Counted from the stretch's first letter, positions 25,958 through 34,144 are shown. The stretch: DNA of 64,000 bases from Streptomyces sp. ADI95-17 (GCF_003846175.1 NZ_ML123050.1:393896-457895), one strand, 5' to 3'. Translations and numbers: made by a program. The notes: generated by a model from the letters alone, not told the origin.

Positions 25958-26875
25958 GTGGTGGTCGTACTAGAGGCAGAGGTCCGCGACAGGCCGAAGG
26001 CCGCGCCGACCGAGGGCGGTGCAGCGTCGCGGCGTTCGGAACACAAGGAGCCGCGCTCACCCGTGCGGTGGGCTCTTCTCGGCGTGCTGTTCGTCGTCAT
26101 GATCGTCCCGATCTACCTGCTCGTGGTGAACGCCTTCAAGTCGCAGCAGGACATCCTCGACAACCCGTTCTCGGTCCCCCTGAGCGGGCTGACCTTCGAG
26201 CACATGTCGGCCGCGGTCAACAGCCCACAGTTCAACGTCATCGGTGGTTACGGCTTCACGCTGTTCCTCGTGGTGGTCGTGGACGTGCTGTGCATCCTGC
26301 TCGCGGGCCCGGCCGCGTACGCGATCGCGCGCAGCCTCAAGCGGCGTACACAGCTGGTGCTGCTGTACTTCCTGGCCGGCACGTTCATCCCGGGCGCCGC
26401 CGTGATCATCCCGGTGATCTACGTGCTGCGCGAGGTGGGCCTGGCCAATACCGTCACCGGCCTGGTCGCACACGACGTGGCGTCCACACTGCCGGTGAGC
26501 ATCTTCCTGTTCGTCGGCTTCATCCGCACCATTCCGGTGGACATCGATCACGCGGCGACGATCGACGGCGCGGGCCGGTACCGCACGTTCTGGTCCATCG
26601 TCTTCCCGCTGATGCGCCCCGCGGTCGTCACGGTGCTGATCCTCAACTCGATCGGTATCTGGAACGACTTCGTCTCGCCGCAGATCCTGCTCAGCCCGTC
26701 CTCCGGGCACTACACGGTCACGACGGCGATCTACGCCGGCATCAGCCAGTACTCGACCGACCTGACGAAGGTGTTCCCGAACCTTCTGCTCGCCGTCGCG
26801 CCCGTCGTCATCTTCTTCATCTACATGCAGCGCCACATCATCAGCGGTCTCACCGTCGGCGCGGTGAAGGGATGA
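25958..26875 (+). CDS. ABC sugar importer, permease (second)
   Basis: 305 residues, MalG/UgpE type. A 25-residue Pro/Ala-rich cytoplasmic start precedes LLGVLFVVMIVPIYLLVVNA; other marks are LAGPAAYAIARSLKRRTQLV, IPGAAVIIPVIYVLREVGLA and the EAA loop DHAATIDGAGRYRTFWSIVF. Ends with HIISGLTVGAVKG, the usual ending of this permease type. Ten bases behind the first permease. Confidence 0.93.
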   Translation: MVVVLEAEVRDRPKAAPTEGGAASRRSEHKEPRSPVRWALLGVLFVVMIVPIYLLVVNAFKSQQDILDNPFSVPLSGLTFEHMSAAVNSPQFNVIGGYGFTLFLVVVVDVLCILLAGPAAYAIARSLKRRTQLVLLYFLAGTFIPGAAVIIPVIYVLREVGLANTVTGLVAHDVASTLPVSIFLFVGFIRTIPVDIDHAATIDGAGRYRTFWSIVFPLMRPAVVTVLILNSIGIWNDFVSPQILLSPSSGHYTVTTAIYAGISQYSTDLTKVFPNLLLAVAPVVIFFIYMQRHIISGLTVGAVKG

Positions 26876-26961
26876 GCAGCCGGAGCACAGGTCGTGGTGG
26901 GAGGGACGGTCCCGAAGTTTCCCGTCCGAGAGAGAGCCGGGACAAGAGAGAGGATCACGCA

Positions 26962-28953
26962 GTGCTGAGTAGATGGATGCCACGGTCCCGCAGGGGACCG
27001 TGGTCCGCAGCCGCCCTGCTCGCCGTCCTGACCGTGGTGGTGGCGGGTCAGCCCGCCACCGCCCATCCGGTCAAGTTCCGGACGGGAAAGACGTATTACG
27101 TCTCGCCGTCCGGCCAGGACACCGCCGGCGGCAAGAGCCCCAAGGCGCCGTTCCGGCACATCCAGAAGTGCGCGGACGTGATGGTGCCGGGTGATACGTG
27201 CCTGGTCCTGTCCGGCACGTACGAGGAGACCGTGGTGCCGGCCCGCTCCGGCACCGCCGAACTGCCGATCACGTACCGCGCCGCTCCGGGGGCGAAGGTC
27301 ACGGTGAGCGGTGCCTCCCGGATCGGCGGCTTCGATCCGGTCACCGCCGCCGATGTCACCCAGATCGCCAAGTCCGACCCGTTCGCCGCGAAGTCGCAGT
27401 TCAGCGACGCGGTGGCGGCCGGGCACATCTACAGCACCAGCGTCGACCTCGGCGCGGACGTGACCACGGTGCAGGTGTTCACCGACAAGAAGATGGACAT
27501 CGAGGCCCAGTGGCCGTACCCCGGCCTCGACCTGCTCGATCCCACGCTCCAGTACGCCGGTGAGGGCAGCGCGGACGCCACCATCGCCGACGCGGACCTG
27601 ACCCGCCCGGCGGGGTACTGGGACGGTGCGAGGGCCCTCACCGGCTACTGGTACGTCTCGGCCACCACCACGGTGAAGAGCGCCGCGGCCGGCTCGGTGA
27701 CACTGGACGCGGCGCCGCCCTGCGTGCACAAGGTCGTGCCCAAGGAGACCCGGTACGCGCTCTCCGGGAAGATCGGTGAACTCGGGCATCCCGGCGAGTG
27801 GTTCTACGACCCGACCGCGAAGCGCCTGTACGTGTACGGCACCGACGACCCGGACGCCCACACCGTCGAGGCCAAGCGGCGCACCCTGGGCTTCGACCTG
27901 GCGAACGCCAGTCACACGACGATCGCGGGCATCGGCCTGTTCGCCACCACGATCAGGACGGGCCCCTCCAGCACCGGCGTCACTCTGGACGGCATCAACG
28001 GCCGGTATCTGTCGCACTACACGGACATCACCCGGGGTGCGACGGACTGCGGCAGCACGGTGACACGGGGCGTCGGTGACACCGGCATCATCCTCGACGG
28101 CACCTACAACAGAATCGTGAACAGTGATCTGGCGCTGAGCGCCGGGAACGGCATCGCTCTCCGTGGGCAGAACAACACCGCCACGGACAACGTGATCCAT
28201 GACGTCGACTACATGGGCACCTACGCGGCGGGCATCGCCGTACAGGGCAACAGCCAGACGGTCACGCACAACACGATCTCCCGCGTCGGCCGCAGCGGGA
28301 TCAACCTCCAGTGGAACGAGGTGAGCGGACTCGCCCCGGGCAAGGACCTGATCGCGTACAACGACATCTCCGGGTACGCCCGGCTGAGCCTGGACGTCGC
28401 CGCGATCTACACCTGTTGCAGCGCCTGGATGATGGGCACGTCCATCGACCACAACGTACTGCACGACCCGGCACCGGCCACGACCTCCACCACGTTCGGG
28501 ATCTCCGGAATCTATGCGGACAACGGCCAGAGCGATCTGGTGATCGCGAACAACGTGGGCTGGGGCAACCGGGAGGGCACGGTGATGCTCAACGGTCTGG
28601 GCACCGGGTCTCACGACAACAGCGTCTACAACAACACCGGGGGAATGACGCTGTTCTATGTGAAGGAGACGGGGCAGTCGACCGGCACCAAGATCTACAA
28701 CAACATCGGCACGATCCGGGGCCTGGACGGCGCCACCGACGGTGGGCTCGTGCTCTCCAACAACCTTCCCACGGGCGTCGATCCGCTGTTCGTCGACGCG
28801 TCGAACCACGACTACCGGCTGACCGCGCAGTCGCCCGCACGCAATCAGGCGATTCCGCTGCCGGGGATCAATGACGGTTCCACGGATGCGACTCCGAGTC
28901 TGGGCGCCTACCAGTACGGGGCACCCGCATGGACCGCCGGGGCCCGTCGGTAG
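26962..28953 (+). CDS. Secreted right-handed beta-helix protein (polysaccharide lyase-like)
   Basis: 663 residues from the GTG at 26962 with AGAGAGGA upstream. Sec signal peptide (PWSAAALLAVLTVVVAGQPA, cut near ATAHP). Then KTYYVSPSGQDTAGGKSPK, APFRHIQKCADVMVPGDTCL and VLSGTYEETVVP, the standard entry to DUF1565/pectate-lyase-like beta-helices. Repeated helix turns with N-x-x-x-x-N patterns run from residue 310 to 600 (IRGLDG, NGIALRGQNNTATDNVIHDV, AGIAVQGNSQTVTHNTISRV). Likely cleaves or epimerises a polysaccharide outside the cell to feed the importer. No catalytic set could be assigned. Ends before a strong terminator. Confidence 0.87.
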   Translation: MLSRWMPRSRRGPWSAAALLAVLTVVVAGQPATAHPVKFRTGKTYYVSPSGQDTAGGKSPKAPFRHIQKCADVMVPGDTCLVLSGTYEETVVPARSGTAELPITYRAAPGAKVTVSGASRIGGFDPVTAADVTQIAKSDPFAAKSQFSDAVAAGHIYSTSVDLGADVTTVQVFTDKKMDIEAQWPYPGLDLLDPTLQYAGEGSADATIADADLTRPAGYWDGARALTGYWYVSATTTVKSAAAGSVTLDAAPPCVHKVVPKETRYALSGKIGELGHPGEWFYDPTAKRLYVYGTDDPDAHTVEAKRRTLGFDLANASHTTIAGIGLFATTIRTGPSSTGVTLDGINGRYLSHYTDITRGATDCGSTVTRGVGDTGIILDGTYNRIVNSDLALSAGNGIALRGQNNTATDNVIHDVDYMGTYAAGIAVQGNSQTVTHNTISRVGRSGINLQWNEVSGLAPGKDLIAYNDISGYARLSLDVAAIYTCCSAWMMGTSIDHNVLHDPAPATTSTTFGISGIYADNGQSDLVIANNVGWGNREGTVMLNGLGTGSHDNSVYNNTGGMTLFYVKETGQSTGTKIYNNIGTIRGLDGATDGGLVLSNNLPTGVDPLFVDASNHDYRLTAQSPARNQAIPLPGINDGSTDATPSLGAYQYGAPAWTAGARR

Positions 28954-28966
28954 CCGACCCGCAACA

Positions 28967-29010
28967 CGGCTGTGGGCCCGGTCCGGGATTCCGGACCGGG
29001 CCCACAGCCG
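28967..29010. terminator. Bidirectional hairpin terminator, 20-bp stem
   Basis: Perfect 20-bp stem, CGGCTGTGGGCCCGGTCCGG at 28967-28986 and its reverse complement at 28991-29010, four-base loop. It sits between the convergent beta-helix gene (stop 28953) and the FadR-type regulator gene (stop 29016). Absence of a T-run is normal for Streptomyces. Confidence 0.88.
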
Positions 29011-29015
29011 CTCGA

Positions 29016-29834
29016 TCAGTTCGCCTTCGGCTTCGCCGCCGGTTTCACGGCCGGACTCTTCCTGGCCGCAGTCTTTCCGGCAGTCGTCCGGTCGGCGGCG
29101 GTCCCCTTCGTCGCCGTGGCCTTCCTGCGCGGCTTCTTGGCCTCCCGGGCGTCCGGAACAGGTCCGCGCCCGGCAGCGTGGTCGGCGAAGGCAGCGGCCG
29201 CCTTGTCGGGCTCCCCGGACCGCAGCAGGCCGACGAGCCGGCCGTGTTCGTCGGCCATCGCGCACCAGTCGCCCTCGAAGAGCGGGTCGGAGATGGCCCG
29301 CAGGGTGCGCAGGCTCGGCTCGATGACCTCCCACATCCGGGCCAGGAACGGATTGCCCGCGTACTGGCTGACCAGGGTGTGGAACTCTATGTCGGCGTCG
29401 CGGAAACCGCTGACGTCGTTCGCGGCGACCGCTTCGTGCATCCGCTCGACCAGTGCGTCGAGCTCGGTGAGCTGTTCCTCGGTGATGTGCTCGGTGGCGA
29501 GCCGGGCGGCCAGGCTCTCCAGCGGCTCGCGGACCTGACGTGCGTACTCCGCGTCCTGTGAGGAGATCTCGACGACGAAGTGGCCACGTCGCGGGACGTG
29601 CGTGAACAGGCCCTCACGGGCGAGCCGCTTGACCGCCTCACGCACGGGGGCCTGGCTCACGCCGAGCCGCCGGGCGATCTCCGATTCGACCACGCGGTCG
29701 TTCGGCGCGAGATCGCCCTCGACGACGGCCTGGCGGAGGAGTTCGTACACCTGGTCCGAGATCAGGGTCTTGCGGAACCGGTCCTTGTTGGTGGCCAGCG
29801 TGGAGACGAATCCACCCGACGCATTAGATGCCAT
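29016..29834 (-). CDS. FadR-type GntR regulator with histone-H1-like tail
   Basis: 272 residues from the ATG at 29834. GntR winged helix: ISDQVYELLRQAVVEGDLAP, VVESEIARRLGVSQAPVREA, VKRLAREGLFTHVPRRGHF. FCD ligand domain from about residue 90 with the metal-binding pattern DADIEFHTLVSQYAGNPFLA and ADEHGRLVGLL. The last 45 residues, KKPRRKATATKGTAADR then KSPAVKPAAKPKAN, are Lys/Ala/Pro-rich like histone H1 or HupS tails, unusual for this family. Probable repressor of the surrounding locus through the ATCGNCTATCGAT sites, released by a sugar acid. The tail could add non-specific DNA affinity. Confidence 0.88.
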   Translation of the reverse strand: MASNASGGFVSTLATNKDRFRKTLISDQVYELLRQAVVEGDLAPNDRVVESEIARRLGVSQAPVREAVKRLAREGLFTHVPRRGHFVVEISSQDAEYARQVREPLESLAARLATEHITEEQLTELDALVERMHEAVAANDVSGFRDADIEFHTLVSQYAGNPFLARMWEVIEPSLRTLRAISDPLFEGDWCAMADEHGRLVGLLRSGEPDKAAAAFADHAAGRGPVPDAREAKKPRRKATATKGTAADRTTAGKTAARKSPAVKPAAKPKAN

Positions 29835-30036
29835 GAATACCCAATCCTGCACTGGGGCACGTCAGTTGCGACATAGTACGCGCCCGTCTTCTCTCGATGG
29901 AGTCACATCGAGGTTTCCAGCTGCCGGTCTTCCGGCCGTTCCCGTTCGACAGCCTCATGGCCGGGTCGAAATGTGCCATCGGGCCTCTCCGCGGAGGTGG
30001 GACCGAGTCCCGGCGAGGTGAGGTCGGTCACTGGTC

Positions 30037-30049
30037 ATCGCCTATCGAT
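30037..30049. promoter_or_regulatory. Regulon operator, copy D
   Basis: ATCGCCTATCGAT about 205 bases upstream of the GntR-type regulator gene, consistent with autoregulation. It is identical to copy A. Confidence 0.6.
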
Positions 30050-30090
30050 CATCGAGGGAATCGAAGCAGGGGCGTTCGAGCACTGTCAAC

Positions 30091-30185
30091 CACGCGGACG
30101 TCAACCACATGCAGATCAGCCACATGCAGATCGGCCACATGCGCATCAGACATGCGGGCATCCATCAGCCGCACGCGCATCAGCC
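30091..30185. repeat. 15-bp tandem repeat array
   Basis: Four 15-base copies (30091-30150), consensus CACATGCAGATCAGC, followed by degenerate copies to about 30185. Lies between the operator D and the end of the amidohydrolase gene. The unit encodes no gene that I can support, although every frame stays open in pentapeptide steps. Confidence 0.75.
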
Positions 30186-30193
30186 GTGCAGGC

Positions 30194-31018
30194 TCAGCCG
30201 CCCAGCCCGTACACGCGGACCGCGTTCGTACGCAGTACGCGATCGAGTTGATCGGCCGCCAGATGGGACAGCCCGAGCCGGGACATGGCGAGCGAGTCGG
30301 CCCGTGAGCCACGGGGCAGGCAGATCGGCCAGTCGGAGCCGACTAGACAGCGGTCGGGCCCGAGCGTGTCGACGACGTGTCGCACCATGTGTGCGATGCG
30401 CTGCGGCGGGAGCCCGTGCTGCTGGGTGAGCAGCCCGGAGATCTTCACCACCACGTTCGGGCTCGCGGCGGCGCGCTCGACATCACGGAACCACTCCCCC
30501 GCCTCCGGTGTGCGCGGGTCCGGGGCGTTGCCCAGGTGGTCGACGACGAGGGTCAGCCCGGGATGCCGGGAGCCGACGTCGGCGGCCGCTGTCAACGCCC
30601 CCCGATACAGATTGAGTTCCAGCGCGACGCCCGCTTCGGCCAGCACGGGGACGAGCTCGCGGGCCGGCTCGGGAGTACCCGTCCACGAGGAGCCGCCGAT
30701 CCGCATCCCATTGGGGCGGGAGTCGCCCAGCTCCTGAAGAGTGGCACGGAACGCATCCGGCCCGTCCTCGCCATGGACGTGGAGGTTGGCCACGTACCCG
30801 GTGACCAGGTCCGGGCGGCGCCGGCGCAGTTCGCGCAGGGCGAGCGTCTCGCCCGCGTCGCCGCGCGACGCCTCGACCAGTATCGCTCCGGCCAGGCCGA
30901 GGCCCTCGCCCGACCGTTCCAGGTCGTCCTCGTCGAAGGCGCGATGGTGCTCGTCGCCCGGTCGGATCCACGGGAATCCCTGGGCCGGATCCCACAGGTG
31001 GACATGGCAGTCGATCAC
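30194..31018 (-). CDS. L-fuconolactonase-like amidohydrolase
   Basis: 274 residues from the GTG at 31018, with GAGGAGG upstream. Amidohydrolase-2 TIM barrel: the H-x-H metal motif in VIDCHVHLWDPAQGFPW, ILVEASRGDAGETLALRELR, GMRIGGSSWTG, LTLVVDHLGNAPDP with conserved His, VVVKISGLL and the Asp of CLVGSDWPICLP. This is the COG3618 group, whose characterised members open sugar lactones such as L-fucono- and L-rhamnono-1,4-lactone. Cytoplasmic. Divergent from the unknown gene at 31129 across operator E; fits the step after L-fucose dehydrogenase. Confidence 0.87.
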   Translation of the reverse strand: MIDCHVHLWDPAQGFPWIRPGDEHHRAFDEDDLERSGEGLGLAGAILVEASRGDAGETLALRELRRRRPDLVTGYVANLHVHGEDGPDAFRATLQELGDSRPNGMRIGGSSWTGTPEPARELVPVLAEAGVALELNLYRGALTAAADVGSRHPGLTLVVDHLGNAPDPRTPEAGEWFRDVERAAASPNVVVKISGLLTQQHGLPPQRIAHMVRHVVDTLGPDRCLVGSDWPICLPRGSRADSLAMSRLGLSHLAADQLDRVLRTNAVRVYGLGG

Positions 31019-31094
31019 GGTGCGCCTCCTCCTCGGGCCTGTCGGGGCCGCCCCGAAGTATTGACACTTCGGCTCCCCTCCCATGAGTCTAACT

Positions 31095-31107
31095 ATCGGC
31101 TATCGAT
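31095..31107. promoter_or_regulatory. Regulon operator, copy E
   Basis: ATCGGCTATCGAT; with its right flank it forms a 20-bp dyad, ATCGGCTATCGATGGGCGAT (31095-31114), the most symmetric of the five copies. Lies in the 110-bp divergent promoter between the amidohydrolase and the 648-residue unknown protein. Confidence 0.65.
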
Positions 31108-31128
31108 GGGCGATTGTTCAATCCGTAC

Positions 31129-33075
31129 ATGACGAGGGTGCAGGTGTTCTCGATGCTCAGGCCTGAACGAACCGGCGACGCGCACAGCACGGGCGAGGCG
31201 CACGGACCTCTGCTGACCGCGACCCGGCGCGTCACCGAGGTCCCCGAGTGGGCTTATTTGGAAAGGAAGTTGTTCGCCTTCCAGGACAAGGCATGGCGAC
31301 TCTTCGCCGACCGCTACACCGAGGGCGACGGCCGCCTCGTCTTCCGTGACACGCTCGGGCAGGGCATGGACGGCCGGGACGGCGTCGACGACTTCTACGA
31401 GCCGTTCTTCAACTGGCCGACGCTCTATCTGCTCGGTGGCAGCGTGGACCTGCTGACCGCCGCTCGGCGCCACTGGCGCGGAGTCACCGCTCAGCTCACC
31501 GAGATGGGCATGCTCAGCGAGGGCCTGGAGCGCGGCTACGACTGGTTCCACCAGGGCGAGGGACTGCTCCTCTTCTACGGTCTGTGCCTGGCGGACCCGC
31601 AGGACGCGGAGCTGCGCGAGTTGGCTGTCCGCTTCGCCGACTTCTACCTTCCCGGCGGTCCCAACTACGACTCCGGGCACCGCCTCCTGCGCGCCCCGCA
31701 CAACGGCTCGGCGGGCCCGCGCTTCGGATTCAGCGACGAGGAGGCGTACTTCCCCTGGAGCCTGGCCCTGCGCCCGTACGGTCTGCCGCTGGACGGGTTC
31801 GACGATGTCACGTCCTTCGACGATCTGGCCTCCTCGCCCGAGCGCGCCCGCGCGTACGGGCGTGCGATGTGGGACCGGATGGGCCGGGGTGACACGATCG
31901 TGAACCTCGCCGCCACCGGCCTGGCCACCAACGCCTACCTGCTCAGCGGCGAGCAGCGCTACGCGGACTGGGTGGCCGAGTACGTCGGCGTGTGGCAGGC
32001 GCGGCTCGCGGGTCGCGATGTGGTGCCCGACAACGTCGGCCTGAGCGGTGTGGTGGGCGAGTACATGGAGGGCCGCTGGTACGGCGGCCACTACGGCTGG
32101 TCGTGGCCGCACGGGCTGTCCCCGGTCGGCAGCGCGACCGTCATCGGCGCCACGAACGCCACGCTCCTCACCGGGGACCGGGGCTTCCTGGACCTCGCGC
32201 GCAATCCGCTCGACGCGGTGCTGCGCCACGCCGAGCAGCGCGGCGCCGATCAGATGGGCACCCTCGGCGAGCGCTGGGAGCCGCACCTGCGCGCGATGCC
32301 GGCCGAGCGCACCCTCATGGTGCCCCAGCGGCACAACGACTCCGGCTGGTTCGACTTCACCGTCATGCCGGGCCAACTGCCGCTCGCACTGTGGCACTTC
32401 AGCCGCGAGCAGGCCGACCGTGAGCGGATCGAGCGCCTGCGCGCCGAGTCCCGATGGGACTGGACCGCCGTGCACACCCAGCGGATCAAGGACGAGGCCG
32501 GGCACGAGGAGCCCTGGTACGAATTCCTGCACGGTCGGAACCCGCACTTCCCCGAGCGCATGCTGCGCAGCGCCCTGGCGAGCTGCGCCGAGCGGGTCGA
32601 GGCCATCGAGAACGACACCGTCGACCCGGCCGTCGGCCCCGACGCCCTGGACATCCACCACTGGCAGCACCTCAACCCGGTGGTGACGGAAGCGCTGCTG
32701 CAGCTGACCACCGGTTCGCCGCAGGTCCTCTACAACGGCGGCCTCGCCCAACTGCATGTGCGCTATCACGACGCGGAGTCCCGCCGCCCCGGCCTGCCGC
32801 AGGACGTCGCCGCACTGGTCTGCGACATCAGCCCGGACCACACGGTGGTGGAGCTGGTCAACCTCGGCGGTGCGGCACGTTCTCTGCTGGTGCAGGCGGG
32901 GTCGTTCGCCGAGCACCACGTAGCCACCGTCCGCGTGGACGACGGACCCGAGCAGCCGGTCGACGGACCGTACTGCCGCGTCGGCCTTCCCGGAAACTCA
33001 AGGATCCGGCTGACTCTGACCCTGGCGCTGCGCGCGAGCCGCGCGGCCTGTTCCTCCCCGTGGGAGACGGCATGA
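31129..33075 (+). CDS. Uncharacterised 648-residue protein of the fucose locus
   Basis: Start uncertain: ATG at 31129 or 31153; neither has a strong ribosome-binding site. No signal peptide. Rich in Trp, His and aromatic-glycine clusters: FYEPFFNWPTLYLLGGSVDL, ERGYDWFHQGEGLLLFYGLC, PHNGSAGPRFGFSDEEAYFP, EGRWYGGHYGWSWPHGLSPV, QRHNDSGWFDFTVMPGQLPL and DALDIHHWQHLNPVVTEALL. The alternating helices and conserved-looking aromatic loops suggest an (alpha/alpha)6 toroid followed by a small beta-domain from about residue 540. I do not recognise the family. Its stop overlaps the next start (ATGA), so it works with the aldo-keto reductase; a cytoplasmic lyase or hydrolase on the imported sugar is plausible. 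Confidence 0.75.
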   Translation: MTRVQVFSMLRPERTGDAHSTGEAHGPLLTATRRVTEVPEWAYLERKLFAFQDKAWRLFADRYTEGDGRLVFRDTLGQGMDGRDGVDDFYEPFFNWPTLYLLGGSVDLLTAARRHWRGVTAQLTEMGMLSEGLERGYDWFHQGEGLLLFYGLCLADPQDAELRELAVRFADFYLPGGPNYDSGHRLLRAPHNGSAGPRFGFSDEEAYFPWSLALRPYGLPLDGFDDVTSFDDLASSPERARAYGRAMWDRMGRGDTIVNLAATGLATNAYLLSGEQRYADWVAEYVGVWQARLAGRDVVPDNVGLSGVVGEYMEGRWYGGHYGWSWPHGLSPVGSATVIGATNATLLTGDRGFLDLARNPLDAVLRHAEQRGADQMGTLGERWEPHLRAMPAERTLMVPQRHNDSGWFDFTVMPGQLPLALWHFSREQADRERIERLRAESRWDWTAVHTQRIKDEAGHEEPWYEFLHGRNPHFPERMLRSALASCAERVEAIENDTVDPAVGPDALDIHHWQHLNPVVTEALLQLTTGSPQVLYNGGLAQLHVRYHDAESRRPGLPQDVAALVCDISPDHTVVELVNLGGAARSLLVQAGSFAEHHVATVRVDDGPEQPVDGPYCRVGLPGNSRIRLTLTLALRASRAACSSPWETA

Positions 33076-34028
33076 CCGACACCGCCGCAACCAGCCGACT
33101 GCCCTTCGCCCTGCCCCGCCTCGGCATCGGTACCGCCCCCCTGGGCGGGCTCTTCGAAGAGGTCGGCGAGCAGGACGCCGCCGCGACCCTCAAGGCCGCC
33201 ACCGAGGCCGGGATCACGTACTTCGACACCGCGCCCCGCTACGGACACGGCCTCGCCGAACAGCGCCTGGGCCGCCTGCTGCCCCCGTCCGGCGGCAGCG
33301 GCCCGGTGATCTCGACCAAGACGGGCTGGCTGCTGCGCCCCCGGCCGGACGGTTCACCCGGTGAGGTGATCACCGACTGGACGGAACGCGGCATCCGCGA
33401 GTCCCTGGAGTCGAGCCTGACCCGCCTGGGCCGCTCCAGCGTCGACATCCTCTATCTGCACGACCCGGACGAGTACCCGGACGAGATACGCCGCACGGCC
33501 TACCCGGCGGTGCGCAAGCTGCGTGACGAGGGGCTGATCCGGGCGATCGGATTCGGCATGAACCACAGCGGCCCGCTCGCCTCGTACGTGGCGAAGTTCG
33601 AGGTCGACGTCGTGCTCATCGCGGGCCGCTTCTCGCTCCTCGACCACGAGGCGCTCACCACCCTGTTGCCGTTGTGCGCCGAGGTGGGCACGGCGGTGGT
33701 CGTCGGCGGCGTCTTCAATACCGGGCTGCTGGCCGATCCGTCCCCCGGCGCCATGTTCAACTACCGGCCGGTTCCCGCGGAGACGCTGGAGCGGGCACAG
33801 CAGTGCCGGGCGCTGTGCGAGGCGTACGAGGTGCCGCTCCCCGCAGCCGCGATCCAGTTCCCCCTGCTGCACACCGCCGTCAACTCGGTTGTACTCGGCT
33901 GCCGTTCGGCGGCCGAGGTGACAGCGAACGCGGCGGCTGCCCGATTCCCGATCCCGGGCGAGCTGTGGCAACGGCTCGCGGAGGCCGAATTCGTGCCCGA
34001 GCAGTTGCTGGAGAGGCGCGGCGAGTAG
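33072..34028 (+). CDS. Aldo-keto reductase, L-fucose (D-threo-aldose) dehydrogenase-like
   Basis: 318 residues; ATG overlaps the preceding stop by four bases. AKR tetrad: Asp and Tyr in YFDTAPRYGHGLAEQRLG, Lys in VISTKTGWLL, His in DILYLHDPDEYPDE. The sequence RLGIGTAPLGGLFEEVGEQD and ESLESSLTRLGRSSVDILYL are typical of D-threo-aldose 1-dehydrogenases (EC 1.1.1.122), which oxidise L-fucose and related sugars to the lactone with NAD(P)+. The lactone would be substrate for the amidohydrolase at 30194. Followed by a strong terminator, so it ends the operon. Confidence 0.9.
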   Translation: MTDTAATSRLPFALPRLGIGTAPLGGLFEEVGEQDAAATLKAATEAGITYFDTAPRYGHGLAEQRLGRLLPPSGGSGPVISTKTGWLLRPRPDGSPGEVITDWTERGIRESLESSLTRLGRSSVDILYLHDPDEYPDEIRRTAYPAVRKLRDEGLIRAIGFGMNHSGPLASYVAKFEVDVVLIAGRFSLLDHEALTTLLPLCAEVGTAVVVGGVFNTGLLADPSPGAMFNYRPVPAETLERAQQCRALCEAYEVPLPAAAIQFPLLHTAVNSVVLGCRSAAEVTANAAAARFPIPGELWQRLAEAEFVPEQLLERRGE

Positions 34029-34042
34029 CGCCGCAGTGCCCG

Positions 34043-34094
34043 GCCCGGTGTGGCCGTTCCGTTCCCGACCTGCGACGGTACGGCCACACCGGGC
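34043..34094 (+). terminator. Hairpin terminator after the AKR gene
   Basis: Perfect 15-bp stem, GCCCGGTGTGGCCGT at 34043-34057 paired with 34080-34094, loop 22 bases, starting 15 bases after the stop codon. Marks the end of the fucose locus. Confidence 0.85.
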
Positions 34095-34144
34095 GGGAGC
34101 CGGCCGCGCCGGTGATCGCGGCTCCCGCGCGCATCGGGGCGCGG

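Noticed and set aside
26821..29334. 837-codon minus-strand frame opposite the beta-helix gene
   Set aside because: Typical high-GC antisense frame of a long real gene; no ribosome-binding site, and the translated sequence is repetitive Arg/Gly/Asp/Val without domains.
30091..30185. A CRISPR array, suggested by regularly spaced near-identical repeats
   Set aside because: Repeats are 15 bases head-to-tail without spacers, and no cas genes are near.
30109..30312. A pentapeptide-repeat protein encoded by the 15-bp array (D-L-H-V-A type)
   Set aside because: The repeat peptide arises from any 15-bp tandem repeat; it lacks the pentapeptide-repeat consensus (A-D-L-x-x) over enough length and has no start with a ribosome-binding site.
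31129..33075. Assignment to GH127, GH88 or linalool dehydratase-like toroid families
   Set aside because: Aromatic loops look similar but none of the families' catalytic motifs could be located, so it stays unassigned.
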